From Ordospora colligata OC4 (Eukaryota; Microsporidia; Ordosporidae): 64,000 bases of DNA. The DNA lies in NCBI RefSeq assembly GCF_000803265.1, contig NW_014575403.1:1-64000 (forward strand), read 5' to 3'. A model generated the notes under the pieces. It saw only the letters and a list, made by a program, of their open reading frames with translations. It made no database searches and had not been told where the DNA came from. Both the position numbers and the translations under genes were made by a program. This document shows positions 19,398 to 29,259 of this stretch, piece by piece (position 1 is the stretch's first letter; each line of letters begins with the position of its first letter).

Positions 19398-21965
19398 TTA
19401 TCTTTCATTGGATTCAATATTGCTAATATATGTGTGCTTTTGAATGCTTTCAATAAGAATTTCTAATACTTTTGCCAATATATTTGAAATTTGGAATGGC
19501 TTAAGCGTAAGATACAATGCCGTTTCATTTATGCTTCTATTCTGGCACCCAACCATCAATAGCACAGATTTCCGAAGAACCGATAATTCCTGCTTGAAAT
19601 GTCCACTGAAATACAATCTTGACACTTCAGGTATGAGATCAATGGCGATGCTTACATCCACTTTCCCAGCTGCCACTTGCTTCATTCTTGGCACGTCGCT
19701 TTCGTAAAAAAGCTGCATTGGCACTTTTACTTCATGCTCTTTTGCATTCATTTCTATCAATGAAAGAGACAGAGTTGGTGTAAAATGCCTAAAACTACTA
19801 GACAGCAGCCTAATGAATCTGTGCACAAACATTCTATTGTATGATCTAATGCATGAATTCTCAAATACATCCAGTGATCGAATGAATATAGAAGAATGTT
19901 CTCCTGTTTCGTGAGTAATCGCTTGCTTTATGCAAATAGGCAAAAATCCATTTCTTGACCAAAATCTATGCAAGCCTTCTGTAATCCCAAAGGATGCACC
20001 GATCCAGTCTACATATGGGAATATGACTTCGTCCATCCCATGTAATAGAATCTTTCCTTCTACATTATTCCGAATCCTCATCACTGGCTGATTATTTGGA
20101 TCATCTAAACCACTCCTTGTATCTTTATTCAGTTTATCCAGTACACTATTAGAAATAGATTCAATCAACAGCTTCAATGCCATAGTTCCATATCCCATTC
20201 GTGCATATTCAGGGTGCACTGCCATCCTGACAATTCTAATCCCATATCTCTCCAGAAACGATGTGTCAAGGTACTCCTCAGAGACAACCCATGGTATAAG
20301 ATTACCTTCTCTAAGATGGCCTGTTCGTTTACATTTGCCCTCAAATGCAATCTGAATCGAACACATTACGCCTGGAAGCTCCTTTCCACCATCCTTCATC
20401 GGCGTCAAAAGTGTAAATACTTCATGCCGTGGTGAATCAGCAAGAATCTGAAGATCGTTCGGACTATTTTTGTAATGCGAGGAAACAAACAGAGAAAATG
20501 TATTGTTCAGAAATTTTTCAGTAGATGCCTTACCAGAAAGCAATGCATCTCTATCAACATGGAAAAGATTGCATTCAGATGGCGCAGGACATCCTTCAAT
20601 CTTTGGCGCAGATACATCAAGTAACAGAGCCTTATACAGCCAACGTTCCACTGGATCACAGGCACCGTATCTTATTGATTCTTTCATTGATATTTCTTTA
20701 TATATGAATGTGCTTGAATCCATGCTGCTTTTTCTGAGGAATTCAGTTAGCTTGATAGAAAATGCCTTTCCTGTTCCTTCGTACCCGCTGATTGTTGTTG
20801 CCATCACAACAAGATTAGGATTCACAAGCTTCATCAGAGATGTCAGTGGAATGGCTGCTGCTTCATCAATCACCATCATCTCCGGGTACTTCTTGAGATC
20901 ATCTAATGGATTGAAATACTCCACAATCTGTTTTTTTGTCTTTGTTATCTGTATTTTGTGGACAAGCCTTTGATTTCCTCGGAACTGATAGATTATCTTG
21001 AAGTCCACATATTTTGTATATCCAAGTGCTTCAAGCCCAGACACTGTGAATTCAAACACAGTCTTAGCATTCTCTACTACTGGGGATGCGACTAATATAT
21101 GCATGACTCCGGTGTGTATTGCATGTGCTATTGAGATCCCAAGTGCTGCAGACTTTCCACGTCCCCTGGATGCAGTGATTGAAACGATTCTTCGGTCGTT
21201 ATAGCTCTCAAGAGCATCAAAGATGGTTTTGATTACTTCTAGCTGATCATTTGTTTTACTGAGTCTTTTCAAAGCATGGCGTTCATCCACACATGCTACA
21301 TCGACTGAACGTTCACCAGAATTATCATTATGCATTGCCTTGAGATCAACATTACTTATATCCAATACATTCAGTCGCTCATCAACAAACAACACAAAGT
21401 TCGAACTCATCAACAGTTTGAACAGTCTCCGGTTGTATCTTGGCTTGAATTCTTCAGCACTGCCAATCTCGAGATGAACATCAGTCCTACGAGAGACAAG
21501 AGCTTCTATTGAGGTGGCGCTATCAAGCAATAAAACGATTGCTCCTCCTCCTCTTACTGTCTCCATGCTTGTTGCTATTAGATTTGGAGACAAAGCTTCA
21601 AAGTCTTGCAAAATTAGCATGTCCACCGTTCTACCAAGAATTCTTTCACTTTCTTTATATTCAATAAAGTCTATCTCGTTTGATCTTATGAATGAAAACA
21701 CATCGTCATTACACTCATCTGTGGCGTAGTTACTTTTTTGCTTCTTCATTATTTCTGCCTCCTTGTTCATTTTCTTCACCACATCGTTTTTGTGACACCA
21801 CACTATTGCGCCAACTGTTCCAAACGAATTGTCCTGCAATGCCTTGTGTATCTGTCCCAGCTTGTCTTTTCCTCCTTCCCCCATCACTGCTACAAACGAT
21901 CTGTGGTTTCTTCTGCTGTTCATCTCAAAAAAGCTTTGAATCGTCCCATCATGCACAGATGTCAT
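19398..21965 (-). CDS. KRE33: RNA cytidine acetyltransferase (NAT10/Kre33)
   Basis: 855 residues. Makes N4-acetylcytidine in 18S rRNA and tRNA and helps assemble the small subunit in the nucleolus. N-terminal RRNHRSFVAVMGEGGKDKL (DUF1726), RecA-like helicase with P-loop SRGRGKSAA (~267-275) and VIDEAA, GNAT acetyl-CoA site around VHPEYARMGYGTMAL (~585-600), then the tRNA-binding C-terminal domain. The basic tail of the yeast protein is reduced. The frame is open to a TTG at 21986; the first in-frame ATG is 21965. CCCCC lies farther upstream, with two tiny upstream ORFs in between. Confidence 0.93.
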   Translation of the reverse strand: MTSVHDGTIQSFFEMNSRRNHRSFVAVMGEGGKDKLGQIHKALQDNSFGTVGAIVWCHKNDVVKKMNKEAEIMKKQKSNYATDECNDDVFSFIRSNEIDFIEYKESERILGRTVDMLILQDFEALSPNLIATSMETVRGGGAIVLLLDSATSIEALVSRRTDVHLEIGSAEEFKPRYNRRLFKLLMSSNFVLFVDERLNVLDISNVDLKAMHNDNSGERSVDVACVDERHALKRLSKTNDQLEVIKTIFDALESYNDRRIVSITASRGRGKSAALGISIAHAIHTGVMHILVASPVVENAKTVFEFTVSGLEALGYTKYVDFKIIYQFRGNQRLVHKIQITKTKKQIVEYFNPLDDLKKYPEMMVIDEAAAIPLTSLMKLVNPNLVVMATTISGYEGTGKAFSIKLTEFLRKSSMDSSTFIYKEISMKESIRYGACDPVERWLYKALLLDVSAPKIEGCPAPSECNLFHVDRDALLSGKASTEKFLNNTFSLFVSSHYKNSPNDLQILADSPRHEVFTLLTPMKDGGKELPGVMCSIQIAFEGKCKRTGHLREGNLIPWVVSEEYLDTSFLERYGIRIVRMAVHPEYARMGYGTMALKLLIESISNSVLDKLNKDTRSGLDDPNNQPVMRIRNNVEGKILLHGMDEVIFPYVDWIGASFGITEGLHRFWSRNGFLPICIKQAITHETGEHSSIFIRSLDVFENSCIRSYNRMFVHRFIRLLSSSFRHFTPTLSLSLIEMNAKEHEVKVPMQLFYESDVPRMKQVAAGKVDVSIAIDLIPEVSRLYFSGHFKQELSVLRKSVLLMVGCQNRSINETALYLTLKPFQISNILAKVLEILIESIQKHTYISNIESNER

Positions 21966-21977
21966 TTGATAAAGGAT

Positions 21978-22009
21978 GCTATTCAATGCATTTTATTTCA
22001 TCATGGGGG
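21978..22009 (-). promoter_or_regulatory. C5 start motif with two minimal upstream ORFs before KRE33
   Basis: On the minus strand CCCCC (22009-22005) is followed at once by ATG ATG AAA TAA and then ATG CAT TGA, and only then by the KRE33 ATG at 21965. If transcription starts at the C run, as the motif suggests for other genes here, the messenger would carry a 3-codon and a 2-codon upstream ORF. Confidence 0.45.
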
Positions 22010-22053
22010 TAAATTATCGATTGTGTCTCTGGGCTTCACATTTATTTGGCTAT

Positions 22054-22404
22054 TCATCGGTATTTCTGTAAAACTTCTTCGATTGTTCTAGGAAAGTTTG
22101 CAGGATTGCTGAAATCAAATCCTGGCAGAAGTTTAAATCCCAGAGGCTCTTCAGGTATGTGGAGTTCACTCAAGCAAATACCAGGTGGAAGAATGAATTC
22201 GGTATTCGATCTACCACCAGTAGTGACCTTTACATTTTTTAGGATGGTGTTTATTTCGGCAGTCACTTTATCTTGCTCAAAGATTTCCATGTAGTATGCT
22301 TTTCGCATTAGGCTATGTCTTGCACCCTGGAAATGCATCTTCCTGCTTTTTGGCTTGTCGTTTGGAAGAGATTTGTTACAGAACTCACAGAAATATTTTG
22401 CCAT
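22054..22404 (-). CDS. YHC1: U1 snRNP protein C
   Basis: 116 residues. N-terminal U1-C type zinc finger: YFCEFCNKSLPNDKPKSRKMHF and then H, giving C-x2-C and two His within residues 1-35, with the SxRKxH spacing of U1-C. U1-C stabilises pairing of U1 snRNA to the 5' splice site. The C-terminal half (PPGICLSELHIPEEPLG) is proline-containing but unlike the methionine/proline tails of animals. The frame opens with TTG at 22419; the ATG at 22404 follows GCCCTCAT. Another U1-type matrin finger protein is the alternative. Confidence 0.75.
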   Translation of the reverse strand: MAKYFCEFCNKSLPNDKPKSRKMHFQGARHSLMRKAYYMEIFEQDKVTAEINTILKNVKVTTGGRSNTEFILPPGICLSELHIPEEPLGFKLLPGFDFSNPANFPRTIEEVLQKYR

Positions 22405-22708
22405 ATGAGGGCAGCGCAACCTTCAATGAATTGATTTATCAAGTAATCATTTGATATGGTATATGAAGTGATTATGCTATATGGCGTATGAATTGACACA
22501 TGATTATAAGTGATACCATGAGGCTGACGTATGGGGAGATTCATGAAATAATCATAAGTTAATGCATAGCAACTAACAATTGCATATAAACCAAACATGT
22601 AGAACAATCACACATGTGAATATATTTGAATAAATACATTTCAGCAAGATAGTGCAATTTGAATAAATATATGTCCAGAAACAGAGTGCAATTTGATTCA
22701 CTTTGTGA
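22405..22708. other. AT-rich intergenic region upstream of tRNA-Ser
   Basis: About 300 bp with imperfect short repeats (ATATGGTATATGA and ATATGGCGTATGA near 22456-22491; GTGCAATTTGAATAAATA and GTGCAATTTGATTCA near 22651-22700). I looked for U6 and 5S-like sequence and found none. Confidence 0.4.
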
Positions 22709-22790
22709 GACTTCGTAGCAAAGTGGTTAACGCGGTAGATTGCTAATCTATTTCCCTCTGGGAGCGCGAGTTCGAATCTCGCCGAAGTCG
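22709..22790 (+). tRNA. tRNA-Ser (GCT)
   Basis: 82-nt class II tRNA with a long variable arm: acceptor GACTTCG/CGAAGTC, D-arm GCAAAGTGGTTAACGC, anticodon stem GTAGA/TCTAT with loop TTGCTAA (anticodon GCT), variable arm TCCCTCTGGGA, T-loop GTTCGAATC, discriminator G. TTTTT follows directly as the Pol III terminator. No intron. Confidence 0.95.
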
Positions 22791-22889
22791 TTTTTGCTCA
22801 ACACGTCAAATGCTCTGTTGTTTAAGCTGCGCTGCATATTACTAATACCTTGATATTGCACCATAATTAAAGTGTTTATCACATCCCCG

Positions 22890-24086
22890 ATGGATGACAT
22901 TACCCGTCCTGTCCGAAAGAGTAATGCCATAAAGGCATCTTCGTCTCATTTAAAAGGTAGGAGAAACAGTAGAACGTACGGGCTAAAGAACTTGGCAATA
23001 ATTATTACATTTCTAAGTGTTGGAAGGTTCATAATAGACAACAACAAGGAATTTGGGTTTCTGATGTCTCTTCCGCTGCAGACGCTTTCCCTCTCAGAAT
23101 GCATCTGCTTTATCATCACCATTGCAATCTCATTAACACGATCATTCATTGGATTTTATATCGAAACAACCAATCAGAAGCCAGTTTACTACATCTACAT
23201 CAACATTATTATCATGGAGACTATAATTGCATATGTAAATCTAAAACATATAAAGCATATATACTCATCCGGATGGTCAATGATATTCGATATTGTTTGC
23301 ATGGCCAAACTGATATCTTTTCATCTTGTAAATAGAGAATCGAAACGAAAGTCTGGCGCAAATCATGTACCACCTACACTAGAGCACTTTTCGTACTTCC
23401 TGGCAGTTCCTACTCTTTGCTTTGAGTTTGAATTCCCACTCAGAACTAGGAGAGACATCAGAAAAATCATGTGGAGATTTGCCCAACTAGCGCTTGGATT
23501 TCTTCTTTTTGTATTTGTAATGGACCAGTATGCAATTCCAAGCATATATAGAATAGCAGGATTCAGTGATCTAACAACAGTGGTTGAGAACATAATCAAC
23601 TTTTCAATAAGCACAATCATACTGTTTCTCGTGTTTTTTTACACAGTTTTCTACTGCCTTCTTGAAGCAATTGCAGAAATAACATTGTTCTATGACACAT
23701 GCTTCTATCAAGAGTGGTGGAATGCATCGTCAGCAAAGGAGTTCTGGGCATTGTGGAATAGACCCGTGTACATATGGCTCAAGAAGCATGTTTACTCAGC
23801 AATGATCGGCAAAGGCGTGTCCAGAGACAAGGCTGCAATTATGGTGTTTGTGGTTTCAGGTCTTGTGCATGAATATGTCATCTCAATATCGATAAAGAAA
23901 TTTACTGGATGGTTCTTCATAACCATGCTTATCCAGATTCCTCTCATACACATAACCGAGTCGTTCAAGAGACGATTTCCATCCTTGGCAAACTTTTTTT
24001 TCTGGGGCACGTTTTGCGTGATAGGCCAGCCTTCTGTAATGCTGTTGTACTACAGGTCGCTATACATAAAAAAACACTGCATGTAA
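22890..24086 (+). CDS. MBOAT acyltransferase, DGAT1/sterol-acyltransferase type
   Basis: 398 residues, about 8 hydrophobic segments, ER membrane. Belongs to the DGAT1/ACAT branch of MBOAT enzymes, which join acyl-CoA to diacylglycerol or sterol. FYQEWWN (~272-278; family consensus FYxDWWN) is followed by WNRPVYIWLKKHVY, and the catalytic His lies in VSGLVHEY (~H327). The polar N-terminus is short. The ATG at 22890 follows CCCCG, whereas the frame opens earlier with GTG. The next gene on the same strand is a GPAT-type acyltransferase, which favours diacylglycerol as acceptor, but a sterol substrate cannot be excluded. Confidence 0.87.
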   Translation: MDDITRPVRKSNAIKASSSHLKGRRNSRTYGLKNLAIIITFLSVGRFIIDNNKEFGFLMSLPLQTLSLSECICFIITIAISLTRSFIGFYIETTNQKPVYYIYINIIIMETIIAYVNLKHIKHIYSSGWSMIFDIVCMAKLISFHLVNRESKRKSGANHVPPTLEHFSYFLAVPTLCFEFEFPLRTRRDIRKIMWRFAQLALGFLLFVFVMDQYAIPSIYRIAGFSDLTTVVENIINFSISTIILFLVFFYTVFYCLLEAIAEITLFYDTCFYQEWWNASSAKEFWALWNRPVYIWLKKHVYSAMIGKGVSRDKAAIMVFVVSGLVHEYVISISIKKFTGWFFITMLIQIPLIHITESFKRRFPSLANFFFWGTFCVIGQPSVMLLYYRSLYIKKHCM

Positions 24087-24227
24087 CTTGTCACTGCGAT
24101 TAATAAGACATGCGTTATGCTAAAAATACAATAATCCATCTATATGATGCACAGTGATATGGTTATGCAAGTAGAGCTTTGAAATTGATTAAACCAATAA
24201 AAATAAATGAGTGCTTTGGGGTAAAGA

Positions 24228-25490
24228 ATGGCTTTAAGAAAAAGAACATTTCTGCATGATGCAATAGACATGATATCAATGGGGAGCCATACACTCGAAA
24301 GCGATGATTTTACAAGATGCTTCCAGCCAATATCTGGGATCGAGATGGATTCAAGTGGGATATTCTATACATTTTCGTTTCTGATAAGGTATTTTGTTTT
24401 ATTTCCAGTCAGACTTACATTCTTTACAACATGCATGGCTATATTCTGCTTGATGGTGATGAGATACACAATCACAGGAAACAACAAGCATCTGGATAGT
24501 GCATTCATGTTTATAAACAAATCGCTGATGATGTCAACAAATGCCAAGATCAAGCATATTGGGGAAAAGGTTAGGTTGAATGAGCCTCATGTTTATGTGG
24601 CAAATCACACATCCTTTTTTGACTTTATGCTTCTCAGTAGTTATAAATTTCCTCATGCATGTGTCTCTGAAAATCATGGAGGTCTGTTTTCATTTTTGTT
24701 TAAGCTTATTCTAACACGTAACGGCTCGATTGCTTTCAAACGAAGTGAAAGAGTAGATAGAAGACTGGTTGTTGAGAAGTTGAAGTTACATGTGCAGAAC
24801 ACGCAACAGGCACCGATGCTGATCTTTCCAGAAGGGACGTGTGTTAACAATAAATTTTCAGTGCTTTTCCAGAAAGGGGCTTTTGAGCTTGGAGTGGCGA
24901 TCTGTCCTGTTGCAATAAAGTTCAAAAGGGGCCTTTTTGATCCGTATTGGAATAGAAGAGTCAATGGTTTTGCAACACACATGTTCTATCTTATGACAAG
25001 GTGGCGAGTGGAGGCTGAGGTAAGATGGATGCAGCCTGTAAGGATCATGAAGGGAGAGAATCCAACACAGTTTTCACACAGGGTCAAAATGCTTATTTCC
25101 AAAAGTGCTGGACTGAAAAACACACTGTGGAATGGATTGCTCAAGAGCAGACCGGCAATAAAAGATAGAGAGATGCTGGGTGAGGCGTATCTGATAACAT
25201 ATGAGAAAATGGCATCCAAGGGATTCTGCAAGAACGAGCAAAAGACAGATAAGAATAAATTTTATCTTTGTGACGAGAATATCGACAATACATCAACAAG
25301 GAACCATTTATACTTTGAAGCAGCCATTCCATACAAAAAGTTCCAGAATGAGGTGCTTAAAGAGTATTTGAGGCTCAAGGAGCTTCCACAGACCGAGCTG
25401 AAGTTTCTATTGACAAACCACAAGAGCGTTAGCGATTCACTGGAGGATACCAATGCAAGAATGTTTTGCAACTGTCAAAGCAAAATGTAA
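24228..25490 (+). CDS. Glycerol-3-phosphate / lysophosphatidate acyltransferase (GPAT3/4-like)
   Basis: 420 residues with two hydrophobic segments at about 45-85. PlsC-family acyltransferase: motif I NHTSFFD (126-132), motif II around GSIAFKRSE, motif III FPEGTCVNN (~201-209), motif IV CPVAIKF. Following residues RGLFDPYWNRR and TRWRVEAEVRWMQP resemble ER GPAT3/4 rather than AGPAT1/2. It makes lysophosphatidate or phosphatidate, the start of glycerolipid synthesis. The C-terminal ~100 residues are charged and not recognised. The ATG lies 5 nt after GGGG. It follows the DGAT-type gene by 141 bp on the same strand. Confidence 0.85.
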   Translation: MALRKRTFLHDAIDMISMGSHTLESDDFTRCFQPISGIEMDSSGIFYTFSFLIRYFVLFPVRLTFFTTCMAIFCLMVMRYTITGNNKHLDSAFMFINKSLMMSTNAKIKHIGEKVRLNEPHVYVANHTSFFDFMLLSSYKFPHACVSENHGGLFSFLFKLILTRNGSIAFKRSERVDRRLVVEKLKLHVQNTQQAPMLIFPEGTCVNNKFSVLFQKGAFELGVAICPVAIKFKRGLFDPYWNRRVNGFATHMFYLMTRWRVEAEVRWMQPVRIMKGENPTQFSHRVKMLISKSAGLKNTLWNGLLKSRPAIKDREMLGEAYLITYEKMASKGFCKNEQKTDKNKFYLCDENIDNTSTRNHLYFEAAIPYKKFQNEVLKEYLRLKELPQTELKFLLTNHKSVSDSLEDTNARMFCNCQSKM

Positions 25491-25772
25491 GGCAGTAGTC
25501 CGACATATAAATGAATATACTTTAGTATAAAATACATAGCAGTGTTTCTTCTATCGCTCTTGAGCTTTTATATCTGCTCATTTATGTTAGATTTATAGTA
25601 TTGATTTATCATATATGAAGCACAAATTATTCATAGATGTCTATTGAAAGTGTTTATGCCAATACCAATAAACATATTTACTAATAGGTTGGCTTTATAT
25701 TCTAATAAAATAGATGTTACATATCGGAATGCCATTCATCATGCTTGAATTGCTTATGTTCTGCATATACAC

Positions 25773-27269
25773 TTATTTTTGATTCTCATTCATGAAGGTC
25801 TTGATTGCCTTGCGTTGTGCCACTCCAAGCTTACATTGTGCAATCTTATCTGCAAATCTAAGAGAGCATATTGTCTCGTTGAAATGTTCCATTTCAGGTG
25901 AAATAGTAACAAACATTACAGTTCTAGAATTTCCTGACAAGAAGCTCTGCAACAGATACGTAAGCTTTGAATTCCTAAATGGAATGTGGCTGTCTTTCCT
26001 TAGAATTGAATTGAAAACATCTCCTAATGCAGATAGACTTTTGTTGATGTTTTGTGTTTCTTTAAGTCTGGCGCCTTCAGCTTTCGATGAATTCAATCGC
26101 TCAGAGCCTGCAAGATCAATAAAGATCATAGAACCTTCTCGTTTTTCATTTATAAGTGTATTCTCCATCTTCACATTCAAAATATAGACTGTATGGCTCC
26201 TGCTCGATCGAATATTGCATTCGGTACTGCCCACTTTTCTTCTCTTGCTTGCATCCACTAATACTTTCAAAGCGCTTGATATCTTGCCGACATTCATAAT
26301 TGTGCAATTCACTAAATTTGTGTCTCCACCATCATGAACTATCGATATCTTCTTTGTCTCGCTTGAAAATAAATCAATTATCTCCTCATTGTATATTTCA
26401 ACATAGCTACATGTATTTAAGCATTGCCATCCTTCTTTGCGCATCATTGCAATCGAATTATCAATTTCTATCATTGCTCTATGCACTAATCCATGTTCTT
26501 CTTCATCCCCTTCCATTGTGTATGTCTTTCCGCTTCCTGTCTGTCCATAGGCAAACACACATATCTTGTATCCATCAAGCACAGACTGAACCATCATTGC
26601 AATTTCATCATATACATTTCTCTGTGTTGCGTCCGGCCCAAAAATCTTGTCAAATTCAAATTTATGCTTCTTTTCATGCGCGAATATTTCAAGACATCTG
26701 TCTGTCATCTCAATCCTTGAACCAGTACTACTTCCAGTGCTTGGCTTGATCCTACAGAGCACTCTTGTTGATCCCTTCAGATTGATTATTTCGTTTCTTA
26801 GCCTTGATACAATTTTTGCTTGTTCTAGACATTCATTCTCAAGTATCTCTGCTTTCTTGATTTTATTGTTATACTCTTCAATAATCTGGTTCATCTCACA
26901 ATCTTTTTTTTTCAATTCATCGTTTATTGCCTCCAATCTATAAATCTTATCTTTTAGAGATTGTATCTCTCTGATCATATCCTCATGTGCTTCTAAATAA
27001 TGCTCTGGATTTAGCAATCCATCCTCGGATGCATTCTGAATGCGGCATGTCTTGCGATTTCGTTCTCTAGTGTTCGTATTGATCTCAATCTCTCTGTTAT
27101 TAGTGGATTCTATGCATCCATTGTGTTCACAGCATCCAGGTGCACATATTTCGAGTAATACCGAGTCCTTTCTTGGCCTTTGCGTCATCTTTTCGTCGAT
27201 GTTCTCTTTGAGATCGCTAAATATTGCCTTGAGTTCACTTATTCTGTGTGGAATGCTGGAGCCTGCCAT
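25773..27269 (-). CDS. KAR3: Kinesin-14 (C-terminal motor, Kar3-like)
   Basis: 498 residues. Charged N-terminal tail (~1-85), coiled coil (~90-165), then a motor domain to the C-terminus. The motor starts at GSTRVLCRIKP, with P-loop GQTGSGKT (~241-248), switch I SSRSHT and switch II DLAGSE. The layout with the motor last, and the neck sequence just before it, is that of minus-end-directed kinesin-14 used in the spindle and nuclear movement. The stalk is much shorter than in yeast Kar3. The ATG follows ACCCTTTTAA. Confidence 0.93.
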   Translation of the reverse strand: MAGSSIPHRISELKAIFSDLKENIDEKMTQRPRKDSVLLEICAPGCCEHNGCIESTNNREIEINTNTRERNRKTCRIQNASEDGLLNPEHYLEAHEDMIREIQSLKDKIYRLEAINDELKKKDCEMNQIIEEYNNKIKKAEILENECLEQAKIVSRLRNEIINLKGSTRVLCRIKPSTGSSTGSRIEMTDRCLEIFAHEKKHKFEFDKIFGPDATQRNVYDEIAMMVQSVLDGYKICVFAYGQTGSGKTYTMEGDEEEHGLVHRAMIEIDNSIAMMRKEGWQCLNTCSYVEIYNEEIIDLFSSETKKISIVHDGGDTNLVNCTIMNVGKISSALKVLVDASKRRKVGSTECNIRSSRSHTVYILNVKMENTLINEKREGSMIFIDLAGSERLNSSKAEGARLKETQNINKSLSALGDVFNSILRKDSHIPFRNSKLTYLLQSFLSGNSRTVMFVTISPEMEHFNETICSLRFADKIAQCKLGVAQRKAIKTFMNENQK

Positions 27270-27455
27270 TTAAAAGGGTCTGTGCATTTGGCGTTAATGC
27301 GATTGAGTCCAATGTTTTGATAAGGCAGTGCACATCATATGCATGAATTACAATGCTAGACTTGGATGCAGATTATATGAGTAGTTCAATGCGTTTCGAT
27401 GCAAGAGATTTTTGAATCAGATAGCGTATGTATAATATTGACTTGGCACCCTTTG

Positions 27456-28124
27456 ATGAAATGCACAGCGTGCCAAATAGATGTTGATGGCCACATCAAG
27501 GAGCATTACTTGTCTGAAATTCACGGAATAAATGTGAAGAGACAGATATACGGCATGCCTCCAGCAACAATCGATGAAATACAAGCAGACGACGAAAGCA
27601 GAGATGCAGAGAGAAGTGAAATTCAAGAAACAGATGCCAAATATCCACGAAGGATCAATGTGAATGAAAATATAAAGACACATGCAGTAAGATGTATATT
27701 TTGTGATGCTGAAGCTGATCATGCTCATTACAAAGGGCATGGGATGACTGATAATCAGATTGAGTGCATAAAAAGCAATACTTGCTATGTGTGCCACGAA
27801 GGATTTGTAGGGGATGAGTGTCTAAAGATGCACATTGTATCTGGAAAACACAGGAATACAGTAGCTAGCAGTGGAAGTTTGATATTGGAGGATGGTAGAG
27901 TGATAGTTGGAAAAGGTGCACAGAAACTGATACTTGATAAATTGGGTGAAGAAGATGCGAGTAGAAGCAGACTCGTTGTGAAGAATGAAAAGCAGAAAGT
28001 AAATGCAATTTCATTGAGGGTTAGTAAAGAAGAACAAAGGATCTCAGCTAACAACAAAAACCAGCTAAAAGTTTCTCTTTCTATGAACCATCAGCAACAC
28101 TTCAAACCTGATTGGATGCAGTAA
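27456..28124 (+). CDS. REI1: 60S biogenesis zinc-finger protein Rei1
   Basis: 222 residues. Rei1/ZNF622 works in the cytoplasm to strip Arx1 from pre-60S subunits and inspects the exit tunnel. First C2H2 finger C3-C6-H17-H23 followed by GINVKRQIYGMPP (the diagnostic HRYNLKRRVAxLPP-like string); second finger C110-C113-H126-H132 (CYVCHEGF). The C-terminal LSMNHQQHFKPDWMQ resembles the Rei1 tail. About half the length of yeast Rei1. A start at 27399 is open in frame, but the ATG at 27456 follows CACCCTTTG and gives the usual N-terminus. Confidence 0.87.
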   Translation: MKCTACQIDVDGHIKEHYLSEIHGINVKRQIYGMPPATIDEIQADDESRDAERSEIQETDAKYPRRINVNENIKTHAVRCIFCDAEADHAHYKGHGMTDNQIECIKSNTCYVCHEGFVGDECLKMHIVSGKHRNTVASSGSLILEDGRVIVGKGAQKLILDKLGEEDASRSRLVVKNEKQKVNAISLRVSKEEQRISANNKNQLKVSLSMNHQQHFKPDWMQ

Positions 28125-28247
28125 ATAATTTCTAGATATGGCGTGCAATGTTAACAAAGGACAGCTTTATGATTCAAACGTCAAACGTCATGATTAGTGA
28201 TCTTTTGTTTCAGGTTGTATAAAAACATTTGGAGGACGACCCATTGA

Positions 28248-29081
28248 ATGCAAACATACACGGTACTTAATGTAGGGAATAAATATTCTGCGTCATTTAA
28301 GGCATATGTGGCATGCGAAGGAAGAGTGGTGTCACCGTTCCATGACATCTCATTGTATACGAGTGGGAAAAGAGACGTGGTGAGTGTGGTGAATGAAATA
28401 CCAAGGTTTGAGAGCGCAAAGTTTGAGATAAGCAAGAAGGAAGCTTTTAATCCTATAATGCAGGATATTAAGAAAGGGCAGCCAAGGTTTGTGAAGAATG
28501 TCTTTCCAATGAAAGGATATTTGTGGAACTACGGAGCACTTCCCCAGACATGGGAGGATCCGAATGAGGTTGACAAGGATGCAGGTGCAAAGGGAGACAA
28601 TGACCCTGTCGATGTTATTGAAATAGGACGTAGGAGAAAGGGAATTGGTGAGGTTTATCAGGCAAAGGTGATTGGAAGCATAGCGATGATTGACGAGGGT
28701 GAATGTGATTGGAAGGTTGTTGTTATTGATCTTGAGGACGAGATGGCAAGCAAGATCAATGGAATCGAGGATGTCCGAAGGGAGTTTGGAGGGCTTCTTG
28801 AGGAAACAATAAACTGGTTCAGGGACTATAAGGTTCCAGATGGAAAAGAACGCAATAAGTTTGCATTGAATGGTGAGTACATGGATAAGGATGCGACTAT
28901 TCGAGTGATTGAAAGGGCGCATGAAAGCTGGAGTGCGATGATAAATGGAAAGGAGGAAGTAGGGATATGCAGGCAGAACTCTACATTGAAAAATAAAAGT
29001 GAGCCGCCTACAATCATTTCTGAAGAGCTGTCTGATGAGGAGGTACCTGAGTATCTGAATCAGTTTGAATTTATTAAATAA
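28248..29081 (+). CDS. IPP1: Inorganic pyrophosphatase (family I)
   Basis: 277 residues. Hydrolyses pyrophosphate to drive biosynthesis in the cytosol. Catalytic and Mg-binding motif DNDPVD (117-122), FPMKGYLWNYGALPQTWEDP before it, and KVPDGKERNKFA after it are typical of eukaryotic soluble PPases. Size matches yeast Ipp1. The ATG follows GACCCATTGA. Confidence 0.95.
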   Translation: MQTYTVLNVGNKYSASFKAYVACEGRVVSPFHDISLYTSGKRDVVSVVNEIPRFESAKFEISKKEAFNPIMQDIKKGQPRFVKNVFPMKGYLWNYGALPQTWEDPNEVDKDAGAKGDNDPVDVIEIGRRRKGIGEVYQAKVIGSIAMIDEGECDWKVVVIDLEDEMASKINGIEDVRREFGGLLEETINWFRDYKVPDGKERNKFALNGEYMDKDATIRVIERAHESWSAMINGKEEVGICRQNSTLKNKSEPPTIISEELSDEEVPEYLNQFEFIK

Positions 29082-29259
29082 GATGAAAGTGGGATTTGGT
29101 ATATGTTGTTGCTTAGGATGCATGATAATACAACGTATTATGTAGTGTATTTATCACAGTGTGTTCATTTGTAATTCATTAACATTTATTACAGTGCTAA
29201 AAATATACTTCCCAGGTTGGATATGGTAATGTTAATGCTGAGCTGAAAATCCCCAGTTT

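Noticed and set aside
22405..22708. Possible U6 or other small RNA gene upstream of tRNA-Ser
   Set aside because: No ACAGAGA box, no T-run terminator in the right place and no conserved stem-loop seen.
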